DNA of 64,000 nt from Planctomycetota bacterium (GTDB lineage: Bacteria > Planctomycetota > B15-G4): contig JACKHP010000012.1 of the NCBI GenBank assembly GCA_020638905.1, forward strand, positions 1-64,000, in the 5' to 3' direction. Both the position numbers and the translations under genes were made by a program. Positions within the stretch are counted from its first letter, which is position 1. Each line of letters opens with the position of its first letter. Positions 34,737 to 44,657 of the stretch are shown one piece after another. The notes beneath the pieces are model-generated. The model was not told where the DNA came from. It worked only from the letters and a program-made list of their open reading frames with translations, and did no database searches.

Positions 34737-36707
34737 TCCCGCGGAGCCGTCCTCGAGCTCGACGAACGTGGGACGCAGCACGAGCACCGTCTCGCCGGCG
34801 TCGCTGAAGCGCGTCACCTCGGCGAAGCGCGTCCCGTCCAGCCACTCGGGCTGGTCGTGCTCGAGGGTGTCGAGCGAGAACACGGCGTACGGGACGTCGT
34901 ACTCGCGCAGCTTCTTGAGCACCGAGACGTCGCGGCAGGGCATGTTCGTCACGATCGCGCGGCGTCCGGCGTAGAAGCCGTCGCGTCGGCGCTGGGTCAG
35001 GAACCACTGCTCGGGACGCGTGTGCTCGGCCACCCAGGCGAGCGCGTCGAGGCGTGGCTGCTTGTCCTCGCGCTGGGGCCACGTGCCGGCGCGCACCGAC
35101 TCGAACAGCGCGAGGCCGAGCACGACGCGCCGCCAGGTGACCGGCGCCGCGAACCACGCGATGCCCGCGCCGCACAGCGGCAGCATGGGGACGATCGCGG
35201 TCAGGTAGTGCCGGTTCGAGAGGTAGCCGTTCACGTGCAGGTGGATCGCGAGCACGCCCAGCCAGCCGACGCTCGTCACGAGCAGGAAGCCGAGCAGCTC
35301 GCGCCGCCGACGGAAGAGCACGCAGCCCCCGGCGAGCGCCAGCACGAACGCCTCGCCGCGCAGCGTGTGCAGGAAGCCGCGCAGGATCTCGGCCACCAGC
35401 GCGAACGGCGAGAGCATCCTGGCGTCGCGCGCGAGGAGCGGCAGCGACGGGGCGGGACGCACGGCGCCGACGGCCGTCGCGGCGTGCGACGCGAGCGCCG
35501 CCGCGCCGCCGACCCCCGCGGCGGTCCACGCCGGGCGGGTGCCGTCGGTGGGGGACGTCGCGTGGTCCGGCGTGCGTGATGCGCCGCGCGCGGTGCCGTC
35601 GTCCGCCTGTTGCGCGGGATCGTCCGGCGTGCGGGCCGCGTCCTCGTGCGGTCCGTCGTCGTGTGCCGGAGTCGCGGGCTTGCCGTCGGGTTTGCTCGGG
35701 CCGGTGGGCCCTGATCCGGGTTCGGCCCCGGGCGAGGGAGCGGAATGGGTACCGTCTGCGGTCTCGGTCTCGGTCTCGGTCTCGGCTTCGGCTTCGGCTT
35801 CGGCTTCGGAGCCGGCGCCGTCGGCTCGAGCCTCGGCTCCTGCCGCGAGCGATGCGCGGCGACTCGGGATGAACGGCCATCCCAGCGGACTGTCGGGCGG
35901 CGCCTGCAGGAACTCGTCGGCGTCGGTGAGTCCCATGCGCAGGGCGGAGGGCTTGATCGAGAGCGCCCAGGCGTCGGTCAGCGCATGCACCTCGAGCACG
36001 TACGGCAGCACGCACGCGAGCACGCCGACGACGAACGCGAGCGTGGCGCGCAGCATCGGCACGCGGGCGCGTCCCCCGACGAGCGCGACGCCCAGCAGCC
36101 AGGCCCACGGGACGCACAGGTACAGGCCCTCGTAGCGCGTCAGGTAGGCCAGCCCGCTCAGCGCGCCGGCGGCCAGCGCCGAGCGCGCGCAGCCCTTGCG
36201 TTCGCGGCTCGTCCACATGGCCCACAACGCGCACAGCGCGAGCGCGGCGAAGAGTCCGTCGGACTGGATGTCGGCGGTGTAGTTCACCGCGCGCACGTTG
36301 ATCGCCGCCGCGAGGGCCGCGCAGGGTGCGATCACGCGTGCGCCGGGGACGCGCCTGCCGAAGCCCCAGCTCGCGAGCACGAGCAGCAGTCCCGACAGGA
36401 TCGAGACGGTCAGGCCCGCGACGACGAGGTCGCCGACGAGGCGCGCCACGCCGGCCGTGGCCGCGGCGTAGAGCGGCAGATAGGGATGCGACAACGCCGC
36501 GTCCCAGTGACCGGCCAGCATCTGCCCGGCCTGCCACAGGAAGTCCGGGCCGTCGTTCATCATGAGCGTCGACTGCCACCACGACACGAGCCGCAGCAGG
36601 AGCGCGAGGGCCAGCGCCGCGAGCAGCCAGCGACGCGCCGGACGTTCGTCGCCGACCGGCGCGGTCGGCGACGACGCGGCGTGCGCGGCGGAGGTGCGTT
36701 CGCTCAT
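34731..36707 (-). CDS. GT39/ArnT-like membrane glycosyltransferase with a repeat-rich linker
   Basis: 658 residues. The first 290 and last 230 residues contain about eleven hydrophobic helices with hallmarks of the GT39/PMT-like superfamily, including a luminal acidic loop near the N-terminus (STLMMNDGPDFLW) and YLTRYEGLYLCVPWAW. Such enzymes transfer sugars from polyprenyl phosphates to lipid or protein acceptors at the outer face of the inner membrane. A hydrophilic insertion of about 130 residues (roughly 290-425) splits the membrane parts; it contains an (EA)4(ET)4 run and many Asp/Pro/Gly residues and is probably disordered. ATG at 36707 is preferred over 36743. Convergent with the molybdoenzyme. 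Confidence 0.8.
   Translation of the reverse strand: MSERTSAAHAASSPTAPVGDERPARRWLLAALALALLLRLVSWWQSTLMMNDGPDFLWQAGQMLAGHWDAALSHPYLPLYAAATAGVARLVGDLVVAGLTVSILSGLLLVLASWGFGRRVPGARVIAPCAALAAAINVRAVNYTADIQSDGLFAALALCALWAMWTSRERKGCARSALAAGALSGLAYLTRYEGLYLCVPWAWLLGVALVGGRARVPMLRATLAFVVGVLACVLPYVLEVHALTDAWALSIKPSALRMGLTDADEFLQAPPDSPLGWPFIPSRRASLAAGAEARADGAGSEAEAEAEAETETETETADGTHSAPSPGAEPGSGPTGPSKPDGKPATPAHDDGPHEDAARTPDDPAQQADDGTARGASRTPDHATSPTDGTRPAWTAAGVGGAAALASHAATAVGAVRPAPSLPLLARDARMLSPFALVAEILRGFLHTLRGEAFVLALAGGCVLFRRRRELLGFLLVTSVGWLGVLAIHLHVNGYLSNRHYLTAIVPMLPLCGAGIAWFAAPVTWRRVVLGLALFESVRAGTWPQREDKQPRLDALAWVAEHTRPEQWFLTQRRRDGFYAGRRAIVTNMPCRDVSVLKKLREYDVPYAVFSLDTLEHDQPEWLDGTRFAEVTRFSDAGETVLVLRPTFVELEDGSAGR
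35761..35808 (-). repeat. In-frame hexanucleotide microsatellite inside the GT39 gene
   Basis: Eight perfect tandem hexamers: GTCTCG x4 followed by GCTTCG x4 (plus-strand reading). They encode (EA)4(ET)4 near residues 300-316 of the glycosyltransferase. Unit length is a multiple of three, so copy-number change would alter linker length without breaking the frame. Confidence 0.9.
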
Positions 36708-36779
36708 GCGCCGCAGTGTGGAACCGCGCGCGCACCGGAACAAGTCCCGCGCGCCGTCCCGCGGGCCGCCGGTCGTCCG

Positions 36780-38228
36780 CTACGAGATGAGCGGGAGCTG
36801 GAGCTGTGGGTTGCGCGCGGCGCGGCGCTTGAGCATGCGCGCGGCGGCGCCCTTGCCGTAGTCCTTGCCGAAGAGCGCCCAGACGCGCTTCTTCCAGCGC
36901 AGGATGCGGTTGAGCTGCAGCGCCCGGGCGCGCAGGCGGTCGATGGTGGCCTTGTCGAAGTGCGTGCCCACCAGGCCCGCGCCCTCGACGACCTCGTCCC
37001 ACGTGTCGCCCTTGAGGTCGCCGCGCTCGACGGCCTCGCCGTGGTAGCGCGTCATCGGGTAGGTGATGTTCACGTTCGGGACGATCGCGATGCCGAGCTC
37101 GTGGTAGAAGCGTGCCGACTGCATGGCCGTGTGCTCGGTCTCGCCGGGCAGGCCGAAGATGAAGTTGGGCGAGATGGGCAGTCCGATCGTCTCGCCGTAC
37201 GAGCGGTACTCGAGGAACTCCTCGAGGGTCAGCTTGCTGATCTCGCCCTGCATCTCGTCGCTGCCGGTCTCGAGGCCGGTGTAGATCTCGGCGCAGCCGG
37301 CGTCCTTCATGAGCTTCAGCAGCGACTTCTTCATGCCGTTCAGCCGCGTCTGCACGCGCCACTCGATCTTCGGCGCGAGGCCGCGCGCGATGAGGCCCTC
37401 GCAGATCTCGGTGGTGTGCTTGCGGTCGAGCGTGAAGATCTGGTCCTGGAACATGATGCGGCGCACGCCGTACTTCTCGACGACCTCCTGCACCTCGTCG
37501 AGCACCTGCTGCGGGTCGCGCTTGCTCTGCCGGTCGCCGAACATCTGCTTGTAGCAGTAGCCGCACGGCATCGGGCAGCCGCGCGACGTCTCGAGCATCG
37601 CGAACGGCTTCTCGGGCGCGCCCGCGTCGCGGTAGCGGTCCATCGGCAGCAGGTGCCAGGCGGGCGACGGGAAGTCGCGGTACTTGACCGGGTCGGGGTC
37701 GTCGACGTTGTGCACGTGCTTCCCGCTCGCGTCGCGGAAGCTCACCGAGAGCTCGGCCTTCGGATCGCGTCCCTCGGCCAGGGCGTCGAGCACCTTGAAC
37801 GAGACCGGCTCGGTCTCGCCGCGCAGCACGACGTCGACCCGCGGCAGCTTGCGCAGCATGTCGTCGGGGAAGATCGAGCCGTGCGGCCCCTCGAGCAGGG
37901 TCCAGCGGGGAGGCGACGTCCAGCCGTCGAAGAGCTTGGCGAAGAAGTCGGTGATGTACGACGTGTCCGGGATCGGCAGCTCCCAGGCGTCGGTGCGCTC
38001 GCTGCTGTAGTACAGGACGTCCGGCCCGAACTCGCGGATGCGGCGCACGGTCTCGTCGTCGCTCCAGCCCATGACGTGGGCGTCCAGGAACTGGATCTCC
38101 CAGCCGCCCCGGGCCTCGAGGTGCGAGGCCACGATGGCGGTCGAGAGCGGCTGCCAGTTCCGCGTCTTCCGGAACGCGTAGTTGCGCTGGAAGACCCGGA
38201 TGTACGGGTTCACGATGCTGATCTTCAT
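36780..38228 (-). CDS. B12-binding domain radical SAM protein
   Basis: 482 residues. The N-terminal cobalamin-binding domain (about 1-140) includes DAHVMG, matching the DxHxxG motif. The radical SAM core follows with the canonical SRGCPMPCGYCYKQM (CX3CX2C, about residue 205), then RRIMFQDQIFTL, YTGLETGSDEM and FIFGLPGETEHT. A C-terminal helical tail (about 430-482) is basic. The family includes methyltransferases and ring-modifying enzymes, often for lipids or antibiotics, so the substrate is open. ATG at 38228 was chosen because the frame upstream is non-coding in character; a TACCCT box on the same strand lies about 65 nt upstream. Next to a glycosyltransferase gene, same strand. Confidence 0.92.
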   Translation of the reverse strand: MKISIVNPYIRVFQRNYAFRKTRNWQPLSTAIVASHLEARGGWEIQFLDAHVMGWSDDETVRRIREFGPDVLYYSSERTDAWELPIPDTSYITDFFAKLFDGWTSPPRWTLLEGPHGSIFPDDMLRKLPRVDVVLRGETEPVSFKVLDALAEGRDPKAELSVSFRDASGKHVHNVDDPDPVKYRDFPSPAWHLLPMDRYRDAGAPEKPFAMLETSRGCPMPCGYCYKQMFGDRQSKRDPQQVLDEVQEVVEKYGVRRIMFQDQIFTLDRKHTTEICEGLIARGLAPKIEWRVQTRLNGMKKSLLKLMKDAGCAEIYTGLETGSDEMQGEISKLTLEEFLEYRSYGETIGLPISPNFIFGLPGETEHTAMQSARFYHELGIAIVPNVNITYPMTRYHGEAVERGDLKGDTWDEVVEGAGLVGTHFDKATIDRLRARALQLNRILRWKKRVWALFGKDYGKGAAARMLKRRAARNPQLQLPLIS

Positions 38229-38670
38229 GGATGGTCCGGACGGTTGCTGGCCATCGGGGCCCCGCGCCGGGACGACGGCGAAGGGACGCACCAGGGTACC
38301 CCCGATCGGCCGGACCGCGCACCCATCTTGGGTCCGTCTGCCGCTCGCGCGGGCTCTCGGCGGCCGAGACGGGTCTCGGACGGGCCGGATCCGCGCGGCG
38401 GAGGCCGCGGGGTGCGGACACGAGCCCGCGATCACTCGATCGCGCGCTCGTGTTGAACGCGAGCGCTCGGCGCGCCCCCGCAGGCGCTCCCTGCGCACTC
38501 GGGCACGGAGCCGGGGACGGATGCCCCACGTGTCGCGCGGAGGTCGACGATCTGCGGGACTGCCCTTACACTCCTGGCCACTCTCCTCTCGCCCGCTCTC
38601 GCGCACCCGGCCTTTCGCGCGGGGCGCAGCGGCGAACCCGACTCCCTCTCCCTCCGGAACCGTCGACACG
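38229..38670. other. Divergent intergenic region
   Basis: 442 nt between the minus-strand radical SAM gene and the plus-strand secreted protein. It should hold both promoters: TACCCT (minus, 38293-38298) and TCGACG/TACACT (plus, 38544-38572) are the best candidates. No coding sequence with credible composition was found. Confidence 0.5.
38544..38572 (+). promoter_or_regulatory. Candidate promoter of the secreted protein gene
   Basis: TCGACG and TACACT are separated by exactly 17 nt, each matching four of six consensus positions. The -10 is 98 nt upstream of the ATG at 38671, leaving a long untranslated leader. Confidence 0.35.
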
Positions 38671-40836
38671 ATGAAACCCCAGCGCCTCTCCCTCCTGGCT
38701 GCCGGTGTCGGTCTCCTCGCCCTGCCCGCTGCGGCCCAGCTCTCGCCCTGGCAGGTCGACAGCGGTCGCGTCGCGATCCACTTCTACGACGACATCCTCG
38801 AGGACACGGGCCTGATCATCGAGGAGCTGCACACGACCGCCGAGGTCTTCGACCCGGCCACCGAGGCGATGGACGGCGACCTCGTCGGCTTCCAGGTCAT
38901 GGACCCGCCGTCCGACCTGATCGTGCTGCGCAACCGTGAGGACAACTTCCAGCCGTACGGCGTGGTCGGCGGCAAGCTCGTGGTCGACGGCGGCTTCTAC
39001 CTGTACGCCGCCGACACCGGCCTGGGCGTCGACTTCACCGGCTTCGAGGTGAGCCCGATCGAGGTGCGCAACGACGGACCGGGCGGCGAGGCCGATCCCG
39101 ACTACTTCTTCCTGCGCGAGCCGGGGTCGCCGACCGACGACTTCAAGCTCTGCTACGTGAAGATCTTCTTCAGCGACCAGCCCGGCTACGAGCCGCCGGT
39201 CGCTCCCGACACCGGCGACCACGAGCAGACCCCCGAGCAGTTGCGCATCAAGGCCTGGGACCTGATCGTCACGCCCGACCTGGCGGCGAAGCTCGGACGT
39301 CCCGACCTCGCGAACCGCGTCGTGGGCTACGGCAAGATCGACCTCGACATGTCGGAGTACGGCGGTCGCTACGAGCTGCCCGAGGGCCAGAACGTCTACA
39401 CGCCCTACGAGCACGGTGCCCCCGGCACGTTCGAGGGTTCCGTCAAGGACGTCAAGCTGGGCCTGCTGACGAGCCTCTCGAACCTGGGCCACACCGGGAC
39501 CTTCGGCTCGGGACGCACGGGCATGTCCATGTCGACCACCTCGTGCAACGTCGGTGACCTCGACGTGCCCTGGCTGGCCGCCATGCAGGAGAACCACCCC
39601 GGCATCGCCATGGGTCTCTACCGCCAGCTCGGCGGACGCTTCGAGCAGGTCGGCGTCTCGTGGATCAAGCACGGCTTCTTCGCGCTCTCGAACAGCCAGT
39701 GCACCACCTGCCAGCACCCGTCGAACGGCACGTTCCTCGGCCTGGGCTGCTCCGACACGTACGGCACGGGCAACAACGGCGACCGCATGTGGCTCGGCCC
39801 GCGCAGCGAGTGGAACCCGTCGACCGCCAAGTGGACGTGCCTCGGCAGCTACTTCGACGGCACGCCGGCCGACTGCGTGCGCAGCGTGACGGGATCGGGC
39901 AACGGTCCGGTCAACCACCGCCTCGAGGCCTTCGACGTCGACCTGGCGAACCCGGGCGCGACGTACTACTACGAGGCCGACTACCTCGTGCGCGAAGACG
40001 CCTCGAACATGAACAACATCGGTTCGCGGATGGCGACGATCACGAGCACGGGTTCGACGTTCTCCATGAGCACGCCGGGCACGAACAACCCTCTCATCGA
40101 GGGCCCCGCGCTGCTGCGCTGGGGTGACATGCACACGTTCGGCAGCATCGACGGCGACGGCGAGATCCTGCTCGCGGCGCAGGTCGACGACCTCGGCAAC
40201 GGCACCTGGCACTACAAGTACGGCCTGTTCAACTGGCGCGCCGACCGTCGCCCGGGTTCGTTCTCGGTGCCGCAGGCCGGACCGACGGCCGACTACTACT
40301 TCCACGACATCGACGACCTCCCGACGAACGACTGGGTGCCGACGACGGCCGGCAAGAACGTGACCTTCACCTTCCCCGGCGTCTTCGAGGCGGGGCACAA
40401 GGTGGCCGGTCCGCTCGAGTTCGACACGCTCTACAACTTCGAGTTCACCAGCACGCACCCGCCGGCAGTGCGCGACGCTGTGGTCGGCATCCACGACGCG
40501 GGCCAGGGCGGCGACCTGCTCGGCCTCGAGACCCTGGCGCCGTCGATCCTGACCATGGGTGCGAGCAAGCTCTCGCCCGCCGCGGGCGAGTCGATCGCGC
40601 TCGAGGTCAAGGGCGGCACGGCCGGCGCGATGATCGCGCTGCTCGAGGTGAACGGCGTCCCGCTGCCCTCGGCGATCATCGTCACGCCCACGCCGATCCC
40701 CTTCGTCGGCGGCGAGGTCTCGATCCCGATCACCGTCGACGCCAGCGCCGCCGGCGCCAGCTTCACCTGGATCGCCGCCGACGTCGGCACGAGCGTGATC
40801 TCCCTGTCGAACGTCTCCACGCTGGCGGTGCAATAG
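38671..40836 (+). CDS. Large secreted protein of unknown function
   Basis: 721 residues. A short signal peptide (MKPQRLSLLAAG, cleavage near PAAAQ, residue 22) is followed by a beta-rich mature protein. Several cysteines cluster in the middle: CQHPSNGTF near residue 350, TSCNVGD, LGCSDTYG and WTCLGSYFDGT. Low Lys content and much Asp/Gly/Thr suggest a calcium-rich extracellular setting. The C-terminal 90 residues (TMGASKLSPAAGESIALEVKGGTAG ... FTWIAADVG) look like a closing beta-sandwich found at the ends of other planctomycete secreted proteins. No enzyme motif is visible. Codon use is strongly biased, consistent with high expression. It is followed by a very stable hairpin. Confidence 0.8.
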   Translation: MKPQRLSLLAAGVGLLALPAAAQLSPWQVDSGRVAIHFYDDILEDTGLIIEELHTTAEVFDPATEAMDGDLVGFQVMDPPSDLIVLRNREDNFQPYGVVGGKLVVDGGFYLYAADTGLGVDFTGFEVSPIEVRNDGPGGEADPDYFFLREPGSPTDDFKLCYVKIFFSDQPGYEPPVAPDTGDHEQTPEQLRIKAWDLIVTPDLAAKLGRPDLANRVVGYGKIDLDMSEYGGRYELPEGQNVYTPYEHGAPGTFEGSVKDVKLGLLTSLSNLGHTGTFGSGRTGMSMSTTSCNVGDLDVPWLAAMQENHPGIAMGLYRQLGGRFEQVGVSWIKHGFFALSNSQCTTCQHPSNGTFLGLGCSDTYGTGNNGDRMWLGPRSEWNPSTAKWTCLGSYFDGTPADCVRSVTGSGNGPVNHRLEAFDVDLANPGATYYYEADYLVREDASNMNNIGSRMATITSTGSTFSMSTPGTNNPLIEGPALLRWGDMHTFGSIDGDGEILLAAQVDDLGNGTWHYKYGLFNWRADRRPGSFSVPQAGPTADYYFHDIDDLPTNDWVPTTAGKNVTFTFPGVFEAGHKVAGPLEFDTLYNFEFTSTHPPAVRDAVVGIHDAGQGGDLLGLETLAPSILTMGASKLSPAAGESIALEVKGGTAGAMIALLEVNGVPLPSAIIVTPTPIPFVGGEVSIPITVDASAAGASFTWIAADVGTSVISLSNVSTLAVQ

Positions 40837-40870
40837 GTCGGGGGGACTGCAAGGTCGGCCCAGGCGCGAC

Positions 40871-40938
40871 GCGGCGGGCGACGTGGGACTGCGGCCAGGT
40901 GGGGGAACACCTGGCCTCCGTCCCACATCGCCCGCCGC
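40871..40938 (+). terminator. Long two-part hairpin after the secreted protein gene
   Basis: Outer arms of 19 nt (40871-40889 with 40920-40938) pair with one C/A mismatch; after a 3-by-3 internal loop, inner 9-bp perfect arms (40893-40901 with 40908-40916) close a GGGGAA loop. It starts 34 nt after the stop. No U-tract follows. Likely terminator or mRNA 3'-end stabiliser. Confidence 0.7.
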
Positions 40939-41613
40939 TGCCCGCGCGGCGCTCCCTTCGCGAGATGAAAGGATGAACGGCTTGGCGGACGCGAGCAAAC
41001 CGCCGACGTGACGCGGCGCCCACGTCGCACGCGCGGCGTTTCGGGCCGCGGTGTGCGCGCCCACTGACCATCGTCACGCAGCATCGCGCAGCTTCGGACA
41101 GTCCTCGCCGCCTGCGGCGGCTGCGGAACTTGCAGCGCGCTGGGCATGTGCCTCGGGGCGCGCATTCCGGAGCGGGGGGAAGCTCAGCGCGCTGGCGCGC
41201 GGCTTCGCGGCGATTCGGAGAGCTTTGCGAGTCATCATCTCTTTCGAAGCAGGTGGTGCGCGCCGCGGGGGTGAGCCTCGTGCGTGAGCATGATCGCGAA
41301 GGCTGATGACATCGAACTGCGTGCTGGCTCTGGACGGCGCGCCGTCGTGCGTGATTCGCCGACGGCGCTGCACTCGATACGCTGCGAGTCGGCGGGGCAT
41401 GCCGGCGCTCGATCCTCGCGACTCGTGTCGAATGTGCGGACCGGAGGAGCGCAGGGGGCGATCGCCCAGCGAGTTCCGCAGGCGCCGCAGGCGCCGAGGA
41501 CTGCTCGAGCGGGGCGGTCGCCCCCGAGCACCCGGAGTGTCCGCACACACGGCGCTCCAGCACCCGAGCGATCGCGTGGAGTCGTCCCCCGCGACTCGCC
41601 GACCGCACGGTTG
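40939..41613. other. Gene-poor stretch with lower GC
   Basis: 675 nt without a credible gene. Base composition is visibly less GC-biased than the flanks. Short open frames on both strands (for example 41235-41546 minus) have Arg/Ala/Pro/Ser-rich, unpatterned translations. A GCAGGCGCC tandem pair is the only small repeat noticed. It could be a decayed gene or a spacer. Confidence 0.5.
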
Positions 41614-44600
41614 TCAGGCGCCGACGCGAGCCCCTGGTGCTTCCGCGCACGGACGATCGCCGGGCAGAGAAACGAGGCGCGCGCCGGTCAGGAAGGCCAG
41701 GCGCTCGGCCAGCTCGGGGCGCGCGGTGAAGAGCAGCACCTGGCGCTCGTCGGCCACCGCGCGCAGGAGGTCGGCCGCGACGTCGGTGCGCGGCGCGTCC
41801 CAGTTCGCGAAGGCCTCGTCGAGCAGGACGGGCAGCGGTTCGCCCGCGTCGGCGCGCTCGGCCAGCGCGAGCCGGAAGGCCAGCCGCACCTGGTCGCGCG
41901 TGGCGCGACTCAGCGCCTCGTCGACGGGACGCGCCGCGTCGTCGTCGCGTGCGCGTGCGAGCAGCCGCGGCTCGTCGCCGTCCGCGTCGACGAGCACGGC
42001 GTTCCAGCGGCCGACGGTGAGACGTTCGACCCAGCGCGACGCACGCCGCAGCACGTCGGGTTCGTGCAGCGCGCGCCAGCGCGCGTCGGCCGCGCGCAGG
42101 ACCGCGGCGAGCAGCGCCCGCCGGTCGTGGGCCACGCGCACGCGCTCGAGCTCCTCGTGGAGTGCGTCCAGCTCGCCGTCGAGATCGTCGGGTCCCGGTT
42201 GCTCGGCGAGCGCGCGCTGCTCCTCGTCGAGGCGCGCCCGGCGTTCGCTGGCCGCGAGCTGACGCGCGGCGAGCTCGTCGAGGCGCACGCGCTCGCGCTC
42301 GAGCGCCAGTTCGTCGTCGCTGTCCGGAGCGGACGCGGTGTCGGCGTCGGACTCGGCACCGCCGTCGGCCTCGTCCAGGCGGTCGCGCCAGGCCGGGACC
42401 TCGGCCGACAGCGCGCGCTCGAGCGTGTCCGCCTCGCGCCGCAGCGCGTCGGCGCGCTCGGCGCGGCGAAGTCCCTCGTCGGGGTCGCCGTCGGGCGCGA
42501 GGGCGGCGAAGAGCTCGCGCAGATGCCGGCGTGCGGAGGCGGCCTCCGTGCAGGCCGCGCGCGTCGCCGCGAGCTCCTCGCGGGCCGCGGGCAACGCGCT
42601 CCGGGCGTGCTCGGCGACGCGCTCGGCGCGCTGCGCGTCGGGGAGATCGTCCGCCCACGCGGCGACGCGTCGCACGGGATCGTTGCCGGGCTCGCGTCCC
42701 AGGCGACGTGCCAGGGCGGATGCCCGTCGGACGCGGCGCGCGGCACGCAGCTCGAGGTGATGCAGGGGTGCGGCGAGCTCGTCGAGCGCCGCCAGCGCAT
42801 CCTGGAGGATGCGCACGTCGGCCAGGAGTTCGGGGCCTCCGGCGGCGAGACGGGCCGGCGCCACGGGGACCTCGGCCAGCAGCGCGAACGTCGCCCGGCG
42901 CGCGTCGTGGAACGACTCGCGCGCGCGCTCGACGTCGGACAGGAGACGCGCACGCCGGGCGGCGAGCACGTCACGCCGTCCCCGGGTGCGGGCGCTCTCG
43001 CGCGCGGCGCGCAGGGCGTCCTCGGTCTCGCGCAGCGCGATCACGAGCGGCACGTCGTCGTCCAACTCCAGGCGCGCGCGAGCGTCGGCGAGACGCGCCC
43101 GGGACGCCGCGGGGGCGTGGCGTCCCGACGGACGCCGCGCGTCGCGCACCGTGAGGAGAGCCGCTCCCAGCGCGAGCGCCGCGCCGGCGGCGAACCACGG
43201 GGCGCGCTCCCCGGCGGACGCCAGCAGTCCGGCGGCGACCAGGGCGCCGCCGGCCGCCAGCGCCAACCCCGCGCCCGACGTCGCGTCCGCGGGGCGTCCC
43301 ACTCCGTCGCCGAGGCGATCGAGCGCGCGCTCCTCGAGCAGCAGGTCGAGCAGGGCGTCGCGTCGCAGCGCGAGCGCGTCCTCGTCGGCGGCCGGCGGCG
43401 CGGCGTCGTCGAGCGCCTCGCACTCGAGCGCGCGCGCTCGAGGGCGTCGCGCAGGCGCAGCAGCTCGCGCTCGGCCGCGTCGAGCCGCGCCAGCCGCGCG
43501 CCGAAGCTCGGCCAGCGGCAGCGCCGCGAGCGCGCGGCGCGCGCGTCCGTCAGGACGGCGGTCGAGCAGCAGCGCGGCGTCGCGCAGCAGGGCCGCCTCG
43601 CGTCGCGCGCAGGCCGCGCGCAGCTCGGTCGCGCGACGCTCCTCGGCCGCGACGCTGCAGCAGGTCGGACGCCACCGCGCGCAACACGTCCTCGTGCGCG
43701 AGCAGCGCGGCGCGCCACGGGTCATCGCGCGCCTCGGCCGCCAGCGCGTCGTGTCGTGCCTGGACCTCGGCCAGCCGGGCGGCCGCCGCCTCGGCTCGAC
43801 CTCGCGCGTGCGGCGCTCGAGGGCCGCGCGCGGTTCGCCGGGGACAGGACGGCCGCGCGAGCGCGTCGGCCTCGACGTGCAGCGCGCGCCACTGGCGTCC
43901 GCAGGTGCGCAGCGAACGCCACGCGAGGCGACGCTCGAGGCGCGCCCGCCCCAGGCGAGCACGCTCGCCGAGGTCGGAGAGTTCGCGCGGGCGGCGGTCG
44001 CGCGCTCGTCGCGCAGCTCGAGCTGCCAGCGCAGGCGGCGCCGGGCCTCCCGCGCGCGCGCGCCGGACGCGGGCGAGCTCGTCGCGCGCAGCGCGCGCTC
44101 GCGCGGTCGTCCCACGCGATCAGGACGCCACAGCGCGCGCGCGCCTCGGCCTCGAGCGCGAGGGCCGCGTCGCGCGGCGTGCGCAGGCGCGGGTCGACGA
44201 GCCCCAGCAGCAGGCGCCGCTCGAGGTCGTCCCATGCGGCGCGGGCCAGCGGCAGCGCGTCGTCGGGCGGGGCCGCGTGCACCCCGCGGAAGAGTGCGCG
44301 CGGGACGGCGGTTGCGCACGGTGCGGGTGCGTTGCCGAGCGACGCGGCGCGTCCGTCGACGAGCCAGCGCGACCAGGGCGCGTCGGACAGGCGACGCTCG
44401 ATGCGCGCGGCGCGTCCGTCGGCGAGGCGCAGGTCGAGCGCCCCGACGATGGGCGTGCCGTCCCACGGCGCGAACGGATGGACGGCGAGCTGCGCGGGCG
44501 CGAAGCCGAACAGCGCGCTCTCGACGAACGCCGCGAGGGTCGACTTGCCGCTCTCGTTGGGGCCGCAGAAGATCACGAGCGACGCGTCGGCGAGGCCCTC

Positions 44601-44657
44601 GACGCGCAGTCCGCGCAGGGCGCCGAAGCGCTCGACGTGCAGCGCGTCGAGCCTCAT
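41614..44657 (-). pseudogene. SbcC/YhaN-like DNA-repair ATPase, frame broken several times
   Basis: A roughly 1,000-residue SMC-like ATPase is recognisable. The N-terminal part (44657 to about 44110) has the Walker A GPNESGKST and RLDALHVERFGALRGL of YhaN/SbcC-type proteins. The C-terminal part (about 43440 to 41614) contains two membrane-like or hydrophobic helices (about 43280-43140), a long coiled coil and the final ATPase lobe with SRATRDQVRLAFRLALAER and Walker B-like LPVLLDEAFANWD. Between 44110 and 43440 the coding signal jumps between all three frames, needing about seven to eight single-base indels. ATG at 44657 overlaps the stop of the nuclease gene (ATGA). It would process DNA ends with the adjacent SbcD-like protein. 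Sequence errors are as likely as true decay. Confidence 0.75.

Noticed and set aside
35745..35820. CRISPR-like or mobile repeat
   Set aside because: The repeat is a simple in-frame hexanucleotide run inside a gene, without spacers.
41235..41546. 103-codon minus-strand frame as a gene
   Set aside because: No ribosome site, no hydrophobic pattern or domain, and equally long frames overlap on the other strand.
43440..44110. Programmed frameshifting as explanation of the broken ATPase
   Set aside because: Too many shifts in both directions and no slippery heptamer with a downstream structure at each one; sequence error or decay is simpler.
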